From the NCBI RefSeq assembly GCF_002159625.1, contig NZ_NFIZ01000002.1, positions 124,001 through 188,000 on the forward strand: a stretch of DNA of 64,000 bases, given 5' to 3'. The notes under the pieces are model-generated. The model was not told the origin of the DNA. It did no database searches and saw only the letters and a program-made list of their open reading frames with translations. Origin of the DNA: Olsenella sp. An285. Its GTDB lineage: Bacteria > Actinomycetota > Coriobacteriia > Coriobacteriales > Atopobiaceae. Positions 8,012 through 17,098 of the stretch are shown here, in pieces. Each line of letters opens with the position of its first letter. The stretch's first letter is position 1. A program made the translations under genes and the position numbers.

Positions 8012-8816
8012 GCGGGATGCGCGGAGCGCCCGCGGGCATGGTCCAGCCCTCCGGCGTCTCCTCGAGGCAGGGGAGCGACCGCCACTCGGCAAAGGCGCTC
8101 TCGCGGAAGTCCTCGATCGCAAGGCCGGCGGCAAGCAGGCTGCCCAGGATCTCCTGAAAGTCGTGGTTCCAGTTGTGCGCGCTCGTGTGCGCGATGGCGC
8201 CGGCCGATCCGGGCACGTAGCTGCCGTCGTCCTCGTAGTCGTCGCAGAAGCCCGAGAGGTAGTCGGCGTGCACCTCGAGTGACTCGTAGAGCAGGGCGCC
8301 CAGCAGCGGGTGGTCGTCGCGGACGACGAGAAGGCCGCCGGGTCTGAGGAGCCGCGCGATCGAATGCGCCCAGCTCGAGAGCTCCGGTAGCCACTGGAGC
8401 GCACCCGTGCCCGTGACCACGACGTCGAAGGTCCGGTCGATGGCGTCGGCGGCAAGCCGCGCGTCCCCCTCGACGTAGGTGACGCTCGCCCCGGCCCGCC
8501 CCGCGATGACCCGCGCCTGCTCGAGCGAGGCGGGAGAGAAGTCCAGCCCCCAGACCTCGGCCGCGCCCAGGCGCTCCCAGCAGAGCGTGTCCGTCCCGAT
8601 GTGGCACTGAAGGTGCAGGACGGCGCGGTCCGCGAGTCCGTCCGGCCCCAGGTGGGGGCGCAGGACCTCGAAGTCGCGCCGCGCGACGGGCGAGACGTAC
8701 GACCGGTCCGCCACCAGCCGCTCGACCTCGTAGAACGGCGAGGCGGCGTGCACCGCCGCCCGGTCGTCCCAGTTGGCGCGGTTCTCGGCCACGCGCCAGT
8801 CGTTCTTCTCGTCCAT
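7977..8816 (-). CDS. Class I SAM-dependent methyltransferase
   Basis: Soluble protein of 279 aa with a Rossmann methyltransferase fold. Motif I appears as VLHLQCHIGTDT rather than the usual glycine-rich loop, as in a known actinobacterial subgroup. A motif II-like LDFSPASLEQAR, the DARLA step and FDVVVTGTGALQWLP follow. The acceptor substrate cannot be read from sequence. The ATG at 8816 has GGGGAAGAGG upstream. A GAGAAGAAC motif encodes residues 3-5 (Glu-Lys-Asn). The 3' end overlaps the convergent PH-domain gene. It lies 12 bp downstream of the kinase-like gene on the same strand, so the two are probably cotranscribed. Confidence 0.85.
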   Translation of the reverse strand: MDEKNDWRVAENRANWDDRAAVHAASPFYEVERLVADRSYVSPVARRDFEVLRPHLGPDGLADRAVLHLQCHIGTDTLCWERLGAAEVWGLDFSPASLEQARVIAGRAGASVTYVEGDARLAADAIDRTFDVVVTGTGALQWLPELSSWAHSIARLLRPGGLLVVRDDHPLLGALLYESLEVHADYLSGFCDDYEDDGSYVPGSAGAIAHTSAHNWNHDFQEILGSLLAAGLAIEDFRESAFAEWRSLPCLEETPEGWTMPAGAPRIPLTFAVVARKPA

Positions 8817-8828
8817 GCGCCTCTTCCC

Positions 8829-9362
8829 CTAGGTGTCGAGTTGGCTAACGGGGTTGACGAGCTTCCAAAGGAGCCCTCCTGGCACGAGGGCGTGCTCGGC
8901 CTCTTCCCGGGAGCGCAGCTCGACGAGCCGGCATCCCGAGGGGCGAGCGTCAAGAAGCTCGCGGATCCGGGGCAGCTGCTCGTCCGGGAAGCGCCGCACG
9001 TAGCTGACGAACTCGGGATCGAGCTTTGTCTCCTGCCAGGGCAGGTCCTCGCGCGCCTTGCCGATGCGCGCCCGGATTCCCTCGAGGCACGTCTCGAGCG
9101 GCAGGTCAAGAAGAACGACGGCGTCGGCACGCTCGAGGCGCGAGGGAAGCGTCCGGAGGTAGGTCCCGTCAATGATCCAGCGCTCCTGGGACACGAGCTC
9201 CTCGTGCGCGGCATCAAACGCGGCCCTCGTCACGTGGCCGCCGTCGGGAAGGTGCCAGAGCATGTCGAGGTAGTGGAGCGGCAGGCCCGTGAGGTTGCGA
9301 AGGCCGCGCGCGAGCGTCGACTTGCCCGAGCCCGGGCTCCCTATGATGGCGACGCGTCTCAA
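8829..9362 (-). CDS. P-loop kinase, adenylate-kinase/FlaR-like
   Basis: P-loop NTPase of 177 aa. The Walker A GSPGSGKST lies at residues 8-16, followed by the HYLDMLWHLPDG and W-IIDGTY segments typical of the 'topology modulation protein' (FlaR) branch of the adenylate-kinase-like superfamily. These are probably small-molecule kinases of unknown substrate. The TTG at 9362 is chosen because AGGAGG lies four bases upstream and the protein then begins directly at the first beta strand. Upstream in-frame ATGs would add non-homologous sequence across the divergent promoter region. It is divergent from the ketopantoate-reductase-like gene. Confidence 0.75.
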   Translation of the reverse strand: MRRVAIIGSPGSGKSTLARGLRNLTGLPLHYLDMLWHLPDGGHVTRAAFDAAHEELVSQERWIIDGTYLRTLPSRLERADAVVLLDLPLETCLEGIRARIGKAREDLPWQETKLDPEFVSYVRRFPDEQLPRIRELLDARPSGCRLVELRSREEAEHALVPGGLLWKLVNPVSQLDT

Positions 9363-9453
9363 GGTGCCTCCTCTTCCAGTTGCGATGGGGCAGAGAGTAT
9401 ACATTGGCCTCGGGCACGCTACAATGCCGCCAGAGCGGCGAAGGGAGACCATC

Positions 9454-10377
9454 ATGGCAATCGAGCGCGTGGCGATTCTGGGTAGGGGCGCGGTGGGCCT
9501 GCTCTACGGGACCATTGCCGAGAAGAACCTCGGGCCAGGAGCCGTCCAGTACGTGATGGACGACGCGCGCTACGCGCGCCACGCCGGCGAGTCCGTGACC
9601 GTGAACGGCGAGCCGTGCCGCGTGCGCACCGTCCCCGCGAGCGAGGCCGAGCCAGTCGACCTGGTGATCCTTGCCATCAAGGCACCCGGTCTGCCGGTGG
9701 CGCTCGACACCATGGAGCGGCTCGTGGGGCCGCATACGGCCATCGCGTCGCTGGTCAACGGCGTCACGAGCGAGGAGCGCGTGGCGGAGCGCTTTGGCTG
9801 GGGGCGCACCGTGCTCTCCGTGGCGCAGGGCATGGACGCCGTCTTCATCGGGTCGGGCATGACCTACAGCCATCCCGGCGAGATTCGCTTTGGCGCGGCG
9901 CCGGGGACGGCCCCGGGCGTGGTCGAGGACGTGGCCGACCTCTACGCCCGCGCGGGCATCCCGCACGTGGTGGAGGCCGACATCCGCCACCGCATGTGGA
10001 CGAAGCTCATGCTCAACGTGGGCATCAACCAGGTCTGCATGGTCTTTGGCGGAACCTACGGCACCGCCTCCGAGCCGGGGAGCGAGCAGAACCGCTGCTT
10101 CGTGGCCGCCATGCGCGAGGCCCTTGCCGTGGCGCGCGCCGAGGGCGTGGACGTGACCGAGGCGGACCTCGCTCAGATGGCCGCGCTCATCGCCTCGCTC
10201 GACCCTGATGGCATGCCCTCGATGGCGCAGGACCGCATCAATGAGAAGCCCACCGAGGTCGAGGAGTTCTCCGGCACCGTGATTCGGCTCGCTCAGAGGC
10301 ACGGCCTGCTCGTGCCCACCAACCGCTGGCTCTACGAGCGCATCCGCGAGCTCGAGGCCGGCTTCGGAAATGTGTGA
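9454..10377 (+). CDS. 2-dehydropantoate 2-reductase family protein
   Basis: NAD(P)-dependent reductase of the PanE/ApbA family, 307 aa. An N-terminal Rossmann fold has the nucleotide-binding GRGAVG at residues 10-15 and the conserved LAIKAPG. The C-terminal helical domain has the family K-LMLNVGINQV segment and the E-F-S-G stretch near residue 270. PanE makes pantoate for coenzyme A, but many paralogues have other substrates and there are no pantothenate genes next to it. The ATG at 9454 follows AGGGAGA. The TGA stop lies inside the palindrome at 10373-10401. Confidence 0.8.
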   Translation: MAIERVAILGRGAVGLLYGTIAEKNLGPGAVQYVMDDARYARHAGESVTVNGEPCRVRTVPASEAEPVDLVILAIKAPGLPVALDTMERLVGPHTAIASLVNGVTSEERVAERFGWGRTVLSVAQGMDAVFIGSGMTYSHPGEIRFGAAPGTAPGVVEDVADLYARAGIPHVVEADIRHRMWTKLMLNVGINQVCMVFGGTYGTASEPGSEQNRCFVAAMREALAVARAEGVDVTEADLAQMAALIASLDPDGMPSMAQDRINEKPTEVEEFSGTVIRLAQRHGLLVPTNRWLYERIRELEAGFGNV

Positions 10378-10401
10378 ATTGGGGACAGTCCCCAATTCAC
10401 A
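10373..10401. repeat. GGGGAC palindrome, copy 2
   Basis: Perfect 29-bp palindrome: arms TGTGAATTGGGGAC and complement around a single central A. It contains the TGA stop codon of the upstream gene. Confidence 0.85.
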
Positions 10402-10425
10402 GAAACGTTTGATATCAATCATTTG

Positions 10426-10454
10426 TGTTAATTGGGGACTGTCCCCAATTTACA
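10426..10454. repeat. GGGGAC palindrome, copy 3
   Basis: 29-bp palindrome with arms TGTTAATTGGGGAC and GTCCCCAATTTACA, one mismatch. It lies 24 nt from copy 2 and 3 nt beyond the stop of the convergent antiporter gene. The pair may serve as a bidirectional terminator. Confidence 0.8.
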
Positions 10455-10457
10455 GAA

Positions 10458-11414
10458 TCATCGCAGGACGGACGTGGCGATGTAGGCCGCGTAGAGCACC
10501 ACGAAGACCACGCCGTTGGCACGGCTCATCTCGTGGCGACGTCCGATGAAGGCAAACCCCACGAGCACGAGCGAGAAGATCGCGAGCAGTGCCAGGTCCA
10601 CGTTGTACGCGGTGTCGTAGGGAATTCTGGCGAAGAGTGCCGGCCCACCCATGACGAGCAGCAGGTTGGAGATGTTGGAGCCCACCACGTTGCCCACGGC
10701 GATGTCCGAGTTGCCGCGAAAGGCGGCGACCACGCTCGTCACGAGCTCGGGAAGGCACGTGCCCAGCGCCACCACGGTGATGCCGATGATGCGCTCGGAG
10801 ATGCCCATCGCGGAGGCTATGGCGGTCGCGTTGTCCACCACGAGGTCCGCGCCAAACTTGAGCATGGCGATGCCCACGGCAACCATCACGAGGCTGCGGA
10901 AGAAGACGGGCTGGGGCTCAACGTCCTCGCTCGCCGCCCCCTCGTCCTTCTCGCCCGCGCCCTCGGCGAGGCCCACTCTCACGGTCCGCGCCACGAAGGC
11001 GGCGAAGGCAACGAGGAGGACCACGCCCTCGAGCATCGTTACCTGACCTCCCGTGTTGGCGAGGAGCGCGAGCAGCCCGCATGCCGCCACGCTCACGGGA
11101 ATCTCGAAGCGCTGGGTGCTGCGCGAGAGCGTCACCGGTGCGATTACGGCAGAGAGGCCCAGGATGAGCAGCAGGTTGGCAAGACAGCTGCCCACCACGT
11201 TGCCAAAGGCCATGTCCGCGTGGCCGCCCACGGCGGAGGTCACGCTCACGACGAGCTCGGGGAGCGACGTGCCTACGGCCACGATGGTGAGACCCGCCAC
11301 GCGGTCCGGGACGCCGAGGCGCCGCGCGATGCTGCACGCGCCGTCAACGAGGAAGTTGGCGCCAAAGACGAGAAGGGCGAATCCGATTGCGATGACGAGG
11401 AGGCTGAGGAGCAC
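10458..11414 (-). CDS. Calcium/sodium antiporter, CaCA family
   Basis: Membrane antiporter of about 318 aa with the two alpha-repeats of the Ca2+:cation antiporter superfamily: VGTSLPELVVS...GNVVGSCLAN in the first half and LGTCLPELVTS...GNVVGSNISN in the second, each carrying the conserved Glu. About ten hydrophobic segments are seen, with a charged cytoplasmic loop in the middle (GEKDEGAASEDVEP). YrbG-like members exchange Na+ or H+ for Ca2+. The GTG at 11414 has AAAGGA five bases upstream. The longer frame to 11534 would run into a hairpin element and lacks a ribosome site. Confidence 0.9.
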   Translation of the reverse strand: MLLSLLVIAIGFALLVFGANFLVDGACSIARRLGVPDRVAGLTIVAVGTSLPELVVSVTSAVGGHADMAFGNVVGSCLANLLLILGLSAVIAPVTLSRSTQRFEIPVSVAACGLLALLANTGGQVTMLEGVVLLVAFAAFVARTVRVGLAEGAGEKDEGAASEDVEPQPVFFRSLVMVAVGIAMLKFGADLVVDNATAIASAMGISERIIGITVVALGTCLPELVTSVVAAFRGNSDIAVGNVVGSNISNLLLVMGGPALFARIPYDTAYNVDLALLAIFSLVLVGFAFIGRRHEMSRANGVVFVVLYAAYIATSVLR

Positions 11415-11517
11415 GTCGGTCCTTTCTGGGCTGGGGCTGATGCCACATTCAGTATTCCATGGGCCGATATCGCTCCATTCCGGGTCGCGGACCGACTCCC
11501 AAGCGAATTCATAAATC

Positions 11518-11587
11518 GGCCGACCATACAACACCCGGCGCTTGGGGCAAGAATCGCGATGGAGAGGGCGGTGTTGTATGGTCGGCC
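11518..11587. repeat. Perfect hairpin with 18-bp arms
   Basis: Arms GGCCGACCATACAACACC (11518-11535) and its exact complement (11570-11587) flank a 34-nt loop. It lies between the surface-protein stop and the antiporter start, both on the minus strand. There is no U-run, so it is not a classical terminator. GACCA and AACACC also appear in the 711-781 element. Confidence 0.75.
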
Positions 11588-11607
11588 TTGGTACAGAACG
11601 CCGGAGG

Positions 11608-14600
11608 CTACGGTCGGCGCCTCGAGACGAAGACCGCGTATGCCACGAGGGCGATGCCCACGCCCGTCATGGCGAGAAGGACGCCGGTGACGAGGGAGTC
11701 GTCCCCGGCATTGGGGAGCGCGGGGCTTTCCGTCGCTGCGTCCTGTGCGCTGCCGGTGGGTTTGTTGTCTGTGACGCCTGAGCCACCAGATTCGTCGGCG
11801 GGCTCGTCGCCCGGTGCCTGGTCCTGACCGGGGCTGGGCTCGGGATCAGGCGTTTGGTCCGGTGCTGGGTCGGGATTGGGTGTGGGCTCCGGTTCCGGTT
11901 CTGGGTCAGGGGCGGGCTCGGGATCCGGCGGGGGCTCGGGATCCGGATTCGGATCGGGGTCGGGCTCGGGATCGGGCGTGGGCTCGGGATCCGGATTCGG
12001 ATCGGGATCCGGCGTGGGGTCGGGATCCGGCGTGGGGTCGGGATCCGGCGTGGGCTCCGGATTCGGGTCGGGATCTGGCGTGGGGTCGGGGTCCGGACTC
12101 GGGTCCACCACGGGCGGCTCCTCGGTTCCCGCCGGCAGCACGAGCACGCCGTTGTTGCCCAGGCGCGAGGCGAGCCGCACGCCACCGCCCTCCACGTCCG
12201 TCACGCCCAGGCGCTCCACGTAGGGCGCGCTGCCCGTGGCGTTGGGGTCCTTCTCGAGCGTTCCCAGCTCAACGGGCCGCACGTAGCGAGGCGTCCCCGC
12301 GAGCGCCACGCACTGGCCGTCGCGCACAACGAAGCGCGCGCCTATCTGGTCTGCATCGAGCGCCACGACGTAGGGCTCCCAGCTCTGCTCCACGCTCGCC
12401 GGCGCCGTCGCGTCCGCGGAGGGGAGGCTCGCCGAGTAGACGATCCGCTGGAAGTAGTACGTGCCGCCGGGCTCGGGCAGGCTCGTCAGAGGCTCGTAGC
12501 CGCTCGCGCCGCGCACGTAGAGCGGGGTGTCTCGCGAGAAGGCGTAGTAGGAGTTGGTCTGCGCCGCCCAGGCACTCGCCACGGCCCCCGCCGCGGCGCC
12601 GTCCCCGGAGCCCGAGAACGCGCTCGCATAGAGGAGCCTCCTCCCGTCCGCACCGGCACTCACCGGGGCGCCCGTTGCCGCGGAGAGCTCCTCGTCGCTC
12701 ACCAGCTCGCCCGCGTCCATGCGCTCGAGCAGCGCCTCGACGTCCGGGGTGGGGGAGACCTCGTAGGCAAACCTGAGCGGGCTCACGTCCTCCCCGCCGT
12801 CGAGCGCCATCGTGGCCGAGCCGTCGGCCGCCACAGAGACGTCCACCCGCCGCGCGGGCACCGCCTCCACGGGGACGGAGAGCAGGAGCGTCTGCCGCCC
12901 GGAGGAGAGGTCCGTCTCGACCATCACCACAAAGTCGTAGAGCGTGACGTCGCCGCCCGTGTACTGGTTGGGCAGGTTGCCGATGTAGAAGTACGTCTCG
13001 CACGCCGCGGTGGCGCCCGCTGCCTGCGCCGCCTCGATTTTGGCTCGTACGTCCTCTGGCGCACGCTCCCGCCAGTCGCCGTCCGCCGCGGCATCGACCT
13101 CTGCCTGCGTGGCAAAGGCGTACGGGCGTCCGTCGATCGGCACCATCTCGTGCTCGGGGTTCACGTACCAGCTCGCGTGGTTTGAGAACGTCGCGTCGTC
13201 CGTGTAGGAGAATTGCCCGTCCCGGAGGGCGTCGTAGAAGAGGTCGTAGGCGGCATAGCCCAGGTCGTAGCGTGAGTTCATGGCCTCGACCAGATAGTCG
13301 AACTCGTGCGTGGCCTCGATGTCCCCCGGGTCTTCCAGGCTTATCTTCACGGCCTGTGCCGCGAGGGCCCCGTCCAGCAGCCGATTCCCATAGACGATGC
13401 CGCTCACGCGCGACACCTCCATGCCTGCGCCCACCGGGTCGGACACCGTGACGCGGCTGCCGCCCGGCCGCTCGTCCCCCGGCCCGCCCGAGGCGGGCGC
13501 GGTGTAGACGATGCCCAGGGAGCGGTCCACCACGGTTCCAAAGGCCCACGAGAGCGCGGAGGCGCTGTGGGCGGAGAGGTAGTCGTCCACGACGCTGAGC
13601 TGCGCGGGGTCGCCGGCGTCGAGCAGCCCGGCGGCGGTGGGGAAGGTCACGTCCTCGGGTACGATCCCGTAGCTGCCGGAGCCGTAGAGCGCAAGCGTCA
13701 CGTCCTTCTCGCCCCGCGCCGAGGCGTCCTCGAAGGCCCGCGCGGCCGCGGCCAGGTTGTCGCTCAGGTTGACCCCCGAGGTCACGAGCGGATGGTGTGC
13801 CTGCTCGTGCGCGGTCTCCAGTAGGTAGGCCGCGGCGTCGCTCGTGTCCAGACCGGTTGAGAAGAACGTGAGCTCGCGGTCCGCTCCCCAGGCGGCGTCC
13901 ACGCGAGAGACGACGTCGCGCATGGTGAGCATGGTGGCCAGCATCGCGTCCGTGCCGTAGCCGTTCTCGCGGCTCCCGGGCAGGGGGCCCAAGAAGCCGT
14001 CTGCGGACCCCGTGTAGGCGGGCGGGTCAGAGAAGGCCACGTTTGCCATGGACGGGATCGAGCGGCCCATCACGCAGAGCACGGGCAGGCGTCCCTCGGA
14101 GCCGGCGTCGCCTGCGGCCGCCTCGAGCTCGTCCCCGGCCACGCTTACGGCCCGCTGCAGGTAGGAGCCACTGCCAAGCGCCGCGGCGGCCGTGCTCGAG
14201 CCGTCCGCGGCGGTGGCGACGACCTCGAGCGAGCTCCCGGTGAAGCTGACGAAGCGCCCCTCGGCGTCCGGCTCGTACGCGGCGAGCGGCATCATGGTGA
14301 CCACCTGGGAGTCGTAGCCTATGACGCCCACGCGCGTGGTCGCGCCGTCGCCGTCGTTCTCCGCCATGAGGCGCGCGATGGCGGAGTTGAGGGCGTCGGC
14401 GAGGTAGGCCCCCTGGGGTCTGCCCCCGTAGGTCATGTCCGTGAGCAGGCGGTTGGTGCTCACCACAAAGACCACGTCGTGGGCGGGCCCGCCCTCCTGG
14501 CGCACGGACGCGGCGGATGAGAGGGCGGAGAGGCCCACGAAGAACCCGTGGTCGGGCACGTCGAGCTTCACGGGGAGTCCGGCCGCGCGCGCCTCGTCGG

Positions 14601-14817
14601 CGGTGGCGTAGACGGACTTGTCCGCCCAGATGCGCCCGGCCTGAGCGGTCGAGTAGCTGCCGGATTCCGACCCAAAGAGCTCCTCCCAACTGCCCGAGGT
14701 GTCCGGGTCCACCAGCTTCCCGACCTCCCCCGCGCTCGCCGCGAGCGGGGAGAGGGCGAGCAGCACGGCAAGAAAGACGGCGAGAAGGACGGACGGGCGT
14801 GACGGCTGGCGGCGCAT
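11608..14817 (-). CDS. Cell-wall-anchored vWA-like surface protein
   Basis: Secreted surface protein of 1069 aa. A signal peptide occupies residues 1-29 (RRQPSRPS followed by a long hydrophobic run ending AASA). A von Willebrand A-like region begins around AHDVVFVVSTNRL, but the metal-binding DxSxS is replaced by VSTNR, so the MIDAS looks degenerate. A very low-complexity Pro-Asp/Glu region of about 100 residues (about 900-1005) forms a wall-spanning stalk. The C-terminus has LPNAG at 1034-1038, a hydrophobic helix and RRRP, a sortase-type sorting signal. The architecture resembles pilin/adhesin subunits. No sortase gene is in the window. The ATG at 14817 is used because the signal peptide starts there. 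The stalk is made of near-identical PDPDP repeats and could vary in length between strains. Confidence 0.8.
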   Translation of the reverse strand: MRRQPSRPSVLLAVFLAVLLALSPLAASAGEVGKLVDPDTSGSWEELFGSESGSYSTAQAGRIWADKSVYATADEARAAGLPVKLDVPDHGFFVGLSALSSAASVRQEGGPAHDVVFVVSTNRLLTDMTYGGRPQGAYLADALNSAIARLMAENDGDGATTRVGVIGYDSQVVTMMPLAAYEPDAEGRFVSFTGSSLEVVATAADGSSTAAAALGSGSYLQRAVSVAGDELEAAAGDAGSEGRLPVLCVMGRSIPSMANVAFSDPPAYTGSADGFLGPLPGSRENGYGTDAMLATMLTMRDVVSRVDAAWGADRELTFFSTGLDTSDAAAYLLETAHEQAHHPLVTSGVNLSDNLAAAARAFEDASARGEKDVTLALYGSGSYGIVPEDVTFPTAAGLLDAGDPAQLSVVDDYLSAHSASALSWAFGTVVDRSLGIVYTAPASGGPGDERPGGSRVTVSDPVGAGMEVSRVSGIVYGNRLLDGALAAQAVKISLEDPGDIEATHEFDYLVEAMNSRYDLGYAAYDLFYDALRDGQFSYTDDATFSNHASWYVNPEHEMVPIDGRPYAFATQAEVDAAADGDWRERAPEDVRAKIEAAQAAGATAACETYFYIGNLPNQYTGGDVTLYDFVVMVETDLSSGRQTLLLSVPVEAVPARRVDVSVAADGSATMALDGGEDVSPLRFAYEVSPTPDVEALLERMDAGELVSDEELSAATGAPVSAGADGRRLLYASAFSGSGDGAAAGAVASAWAAQTNSYYAFSRDTPLYVRGASGYEPLTSLPEPGGTYYFQRIVYSASLPSADATAPASVEQSWEPYVVALDADQIGARFVVRDGQCVALAGTPRYVRPVELGTLEKDPNATGSAPYVERLGVTDVEGGGVRLASRLGNNGVLVLPAGTEEPPVVDPSPDPDPTPDPDPNPEPTPDPDPTPDPDPTPDPDPNPDPEPTPDPEPDPDPNPDPEPPPDPEPAPDPEPEPEPTPNPDPAPDQTPDPEPSPGQDQAPGDEPADESGGSGVTDNKPTGSAQDAATESPALPNAGDDSLVTGVLLAMTGVGIALVAYAVFVSRRRP

Positions 14818-14972
14818 GATGGCCTCGATTCCGGGACGGGGGCATGGGGACAAATGCCACTGATGTACCCGCACATCTCTCCTCCATGCGGCGCGCACGA
14901 TAACCGCGCATCGCTGGCTGGCGGCTGAACGCGCGTCCTTCTCGCCCGCCTGCCTGCCGGCGCCCCTTCCGT

Positions 14973-14997
14973 TGTTACACCCTGGAGGGTGAAATAA
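14973..14997. promoter_or_regulatory. Dyad upstream of the flavin oxidoreductase
   Basis: CACCC-TGGA-GGGTG (14978-14991) with outer GTTA/TAAC halves. Together with the dyad at 15035-15062 it lies in the 322-bp divergent gap, which suggests a shared regulator, perhaps MerR- or TetR-like. No regulator gene is adjacent. Confidence 0.5.
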
Positions 14998-15034
14998 CGC
15001 AATCAAAAGTCCGGAATCTGCGTCTCAGGCCTCC

Positions 15035-15062
15035 GTTCTTACACTCTCCGGGGTGTAAGAAC
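15035..15062. promoter_or_regulatory. Perfect 10-bp-arm dyad
   Basis: GTTCTTACAC (15035-15044) and GTGTAAGAAC (15053-15062) form a perfect dyad around 8 nt. The inner sequence repeats the TTACACYC/GGGTG pattern of the upstream dyad 62 bp away. It lies 78 bp before the oxidoreductase start, a typical operator position. Confidence 0.55.
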
Positions 15063-15139
15063 CGCCCGCCTGTCGGGGGCACGGGGAGCGCGCGCTCGTC
15101 GGCGTATAGTTGACGCAACAACCAAGGAGAGGAGACGAC

Positions 15140-17089
15140 ATGATGTCCGAGAAGTACCCGCTGCTGTTCTCGCCCCTTAAGGTCGGTACCCAGGAGGTGC
15201 GCAACCGCGTCTTCATGCCGCCCGTCTCCACCAACCTGGCCGACCACGGCTACGTGACGGACGCGCTCATCGACCACTACGCGTCGCGCGCCAGGGGCGG
15301 CGTGGGCCTCATCGTCACCGAGGTCGTTACCGTGGAGCCCACCTACGTCTACCTGCCCGGAGACATGTGCGTGGCAGACGACTCCTATGTGGAGGGGTGG
15401 ACGCGTCTTGCCTCCGCGGTCCACGAGCACGGTGCCAAGATCCTGCCGCAGCTCTTCCACCCGGCGTACATGGCGTTCCCGATTCCCGGCACGCCGCAGC
15501 TCATCGCCCCGTCCAACGTGGGGCCCTACTATGCGCGCGAGGCGCCGCGCCCGGTCACGCGCGAGGAGCTGGCCGTGCTCGTCCGGCAGTTCGGCGACGC
15601 CGCCGAGCGCATGAAGCGCGCCGGCACGGACGGCGTCGAGATTCACGCGGCGCATGCGCACGGCCTTTTGGGCGGCTTCCTGAGCCCCCTCTACAACAAG
15701 CGCACGGACGAGTACGGCGGGGACATCGACGCCCGCCTGCGCCTCACGCTTGAGGTGGTCCGCGAGGTGCGCGAGCGCTGCGGCGAGGACTTCATCATCG
15801 ACGTGCGCATCTCCGGCGCTGAGTACTCCGACGGCGGCCTCACCATCACGGACATGTGCCACGTGGCGCGCGAGCTCGAGCGCGCGGGCGTGGACCTGCT
15901 GCACGTCTCCGGTGGCACCACGATCAAGCGCGGAAGCGCCATTCCCGCGGCTGGCACGCGCCAGGGCAGCCACGCGGACGTGGCGCGTCAGATTAAGCGC
16001 TGCGTGAGCATCCCGGTGGCAACGGTCGGCCGCATCAACGAGGCCTGGATCGCCGAGGAGCTGCTGGAGGAGGGCGTGGCGGACGCCTGCATGATGGGTC
16101 GCGCCAACCTCTGCGACGCCGAGTTCTGCAACAAGGCCGCGGCGGGCGCCACGGACGACATCCGCCCGTGCATCGGGTGCCTTCGCTGCCTCACGGGCAT
16201 CATGTTCGGCAAGCCCATCGCCTGCACGGTGAACCCGGACGTGGAGCACGACGACGGCGCGGTGGAGCCGGCTGCCGAGAAGCGCGACGTGCTGGTCGTC
16301 GGCGCGGGTCCGGCCGGCATGGAGGCCGCCTTCGTGGCGGCGCGCCGCGGGCATCACGTGGTCCTCGTGGACGCGGACGACGAGCCGGGCGGCACCATGC
16401 GCGTCGCCGCGGTGCCCATAGCCAAGCAGGACCTCACGCGTGTGATCAAGTTCCAGGCGCGTCGCCTCGCCGCCGCGGGGGTGGACGTGCGCCTGGGCGT
16501 GCGCCTGACCGCCGCGGACGTGACGCGAGACTTCCCGGGCTATGACGTGGTTCTGGCCACGGGCGCCGAGCCGATCGTCCCCGCGTGGGCGGCCGGCTTC
16601 AAGCAGGCGGTGACGGCCGACGACATCCTCGCCGGTCGCGCCTTCCCCGGCAAGAAGATCGTGGTCGTGGGCGGCGGCTCGGTGGGCTGCGAGGTGGCCG
16701 ACTACCTTGCGCCGCTGGTGAACGACCTCGCTAAGGGCAACCGCGACATCACGCTCGTGGAGATGAGCTCCACGCTCGCCCCGACCGAGGGTGCCGCGGG
16801 TCGCGCCGCGCTCATCACCCGCATGCTCGGCAAGGGCGTGCGCGTGCTCACGGACACCACGGTCACCGACGTCACCGAGGACACGATCGTGTGCGAGAAG
16901 AACGGCGAGCGCGTCGGGCTTGCCGGCGCCGACACCATGATCTTGGCGCTCGGGTACCGCCCGGACGGCTCGCTCGCCGAGGAGCTTGCGGCCGCCGGCG
17001 CGAGCGTCCACGTGATCGGCGACGCCGAGAAGCCCGGCAACATCAAGGACGCGATGGCCGCCGCCTACGCCCTCGCGCGCGAGCTGTAA
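15140..17089 (+). CDS. FMN/FAD/4Fe-4S ene-reductase, old yellow enzyme family
   Basis: NADH:flavin oxidoreductase of 649 aa, like 2,4-dienoyl-CoA reductase or the bile-acid enzymes BaiCD/BaiH. Residues 1-340 form the FMN TIM barrel with HAAHAHGLLGGFLSP and the NKRTDEYGG signature. The iron-sulfur cluster ligands are Cys344, Cys347, Cys350 and Cys362. The C-terminal half is the FAD/NAD domain, with VVGAGPAGMEAA near 385 and VVGGGSVGCEVA near 513. It reduces activated C=C bonds of an unknown substrate. The ATG at 15140 has AAGGAGAGGAG just upstream. Two dyads precede it, so it is probably inducible. Ten bases after its stop lies a GGGGAC palindrome. Confidence 0.88.
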   Translation: MMSEKYPLLFSPLKVGTQEVRNRVFMPPVSTNLADHGYVTDALIDHYASRARGGVGLIVTEVVTVEPTYVYLPGDMCVADDSYVEGWTRLASAVHEHGAKILPQLFHPAYMAFPIPGTPQLIAPSNVGPYYAREAPRPVTREELAVLVRQFGDAAERMKRAGTDGVEIHAAHAHGLLGGFLSPLYNKRTDEYGGDIDARLRLTLEVVREVRERCGEDFIIDVRISGAEYSDGGLTITDMCHVARELERAGVDLLHVSGGTTIKRGSAIPAAGTRQGSHADVARQIKRCVSIPVATVGRINEAWIAEELLEEGVADACMMGRANLCDAEFCNKAAAGATDDIRPCIGCLRCLTGIMFGKPIACTVNPDVEHDDGAVEPAAEKRDVLVVGAGPAGMEAAFVAARRGHHVVLVDADDEPGGTMRVAAVPIAKQDLTRVIKFQARRLAAAGVDVRLGVRLTAADVTRDFPGYDVVLATGAEPIVPAWAAGFKQAVTADDILAGRAFPGKKIVVVGGGSVGCEVADYLAPLVNDLAKGNRDITLVEMSSTLAPTEGAAGRAALITRMLGKGVRVLTDTTVTDVTEDTIVCEKNGERVGLAGADTMILALGYRPDGSLAEELAAAGASVHVIGDAEKPGNIKDAMAAAYALAREL

Positions 17090-17098
17090 CCACCGGGT

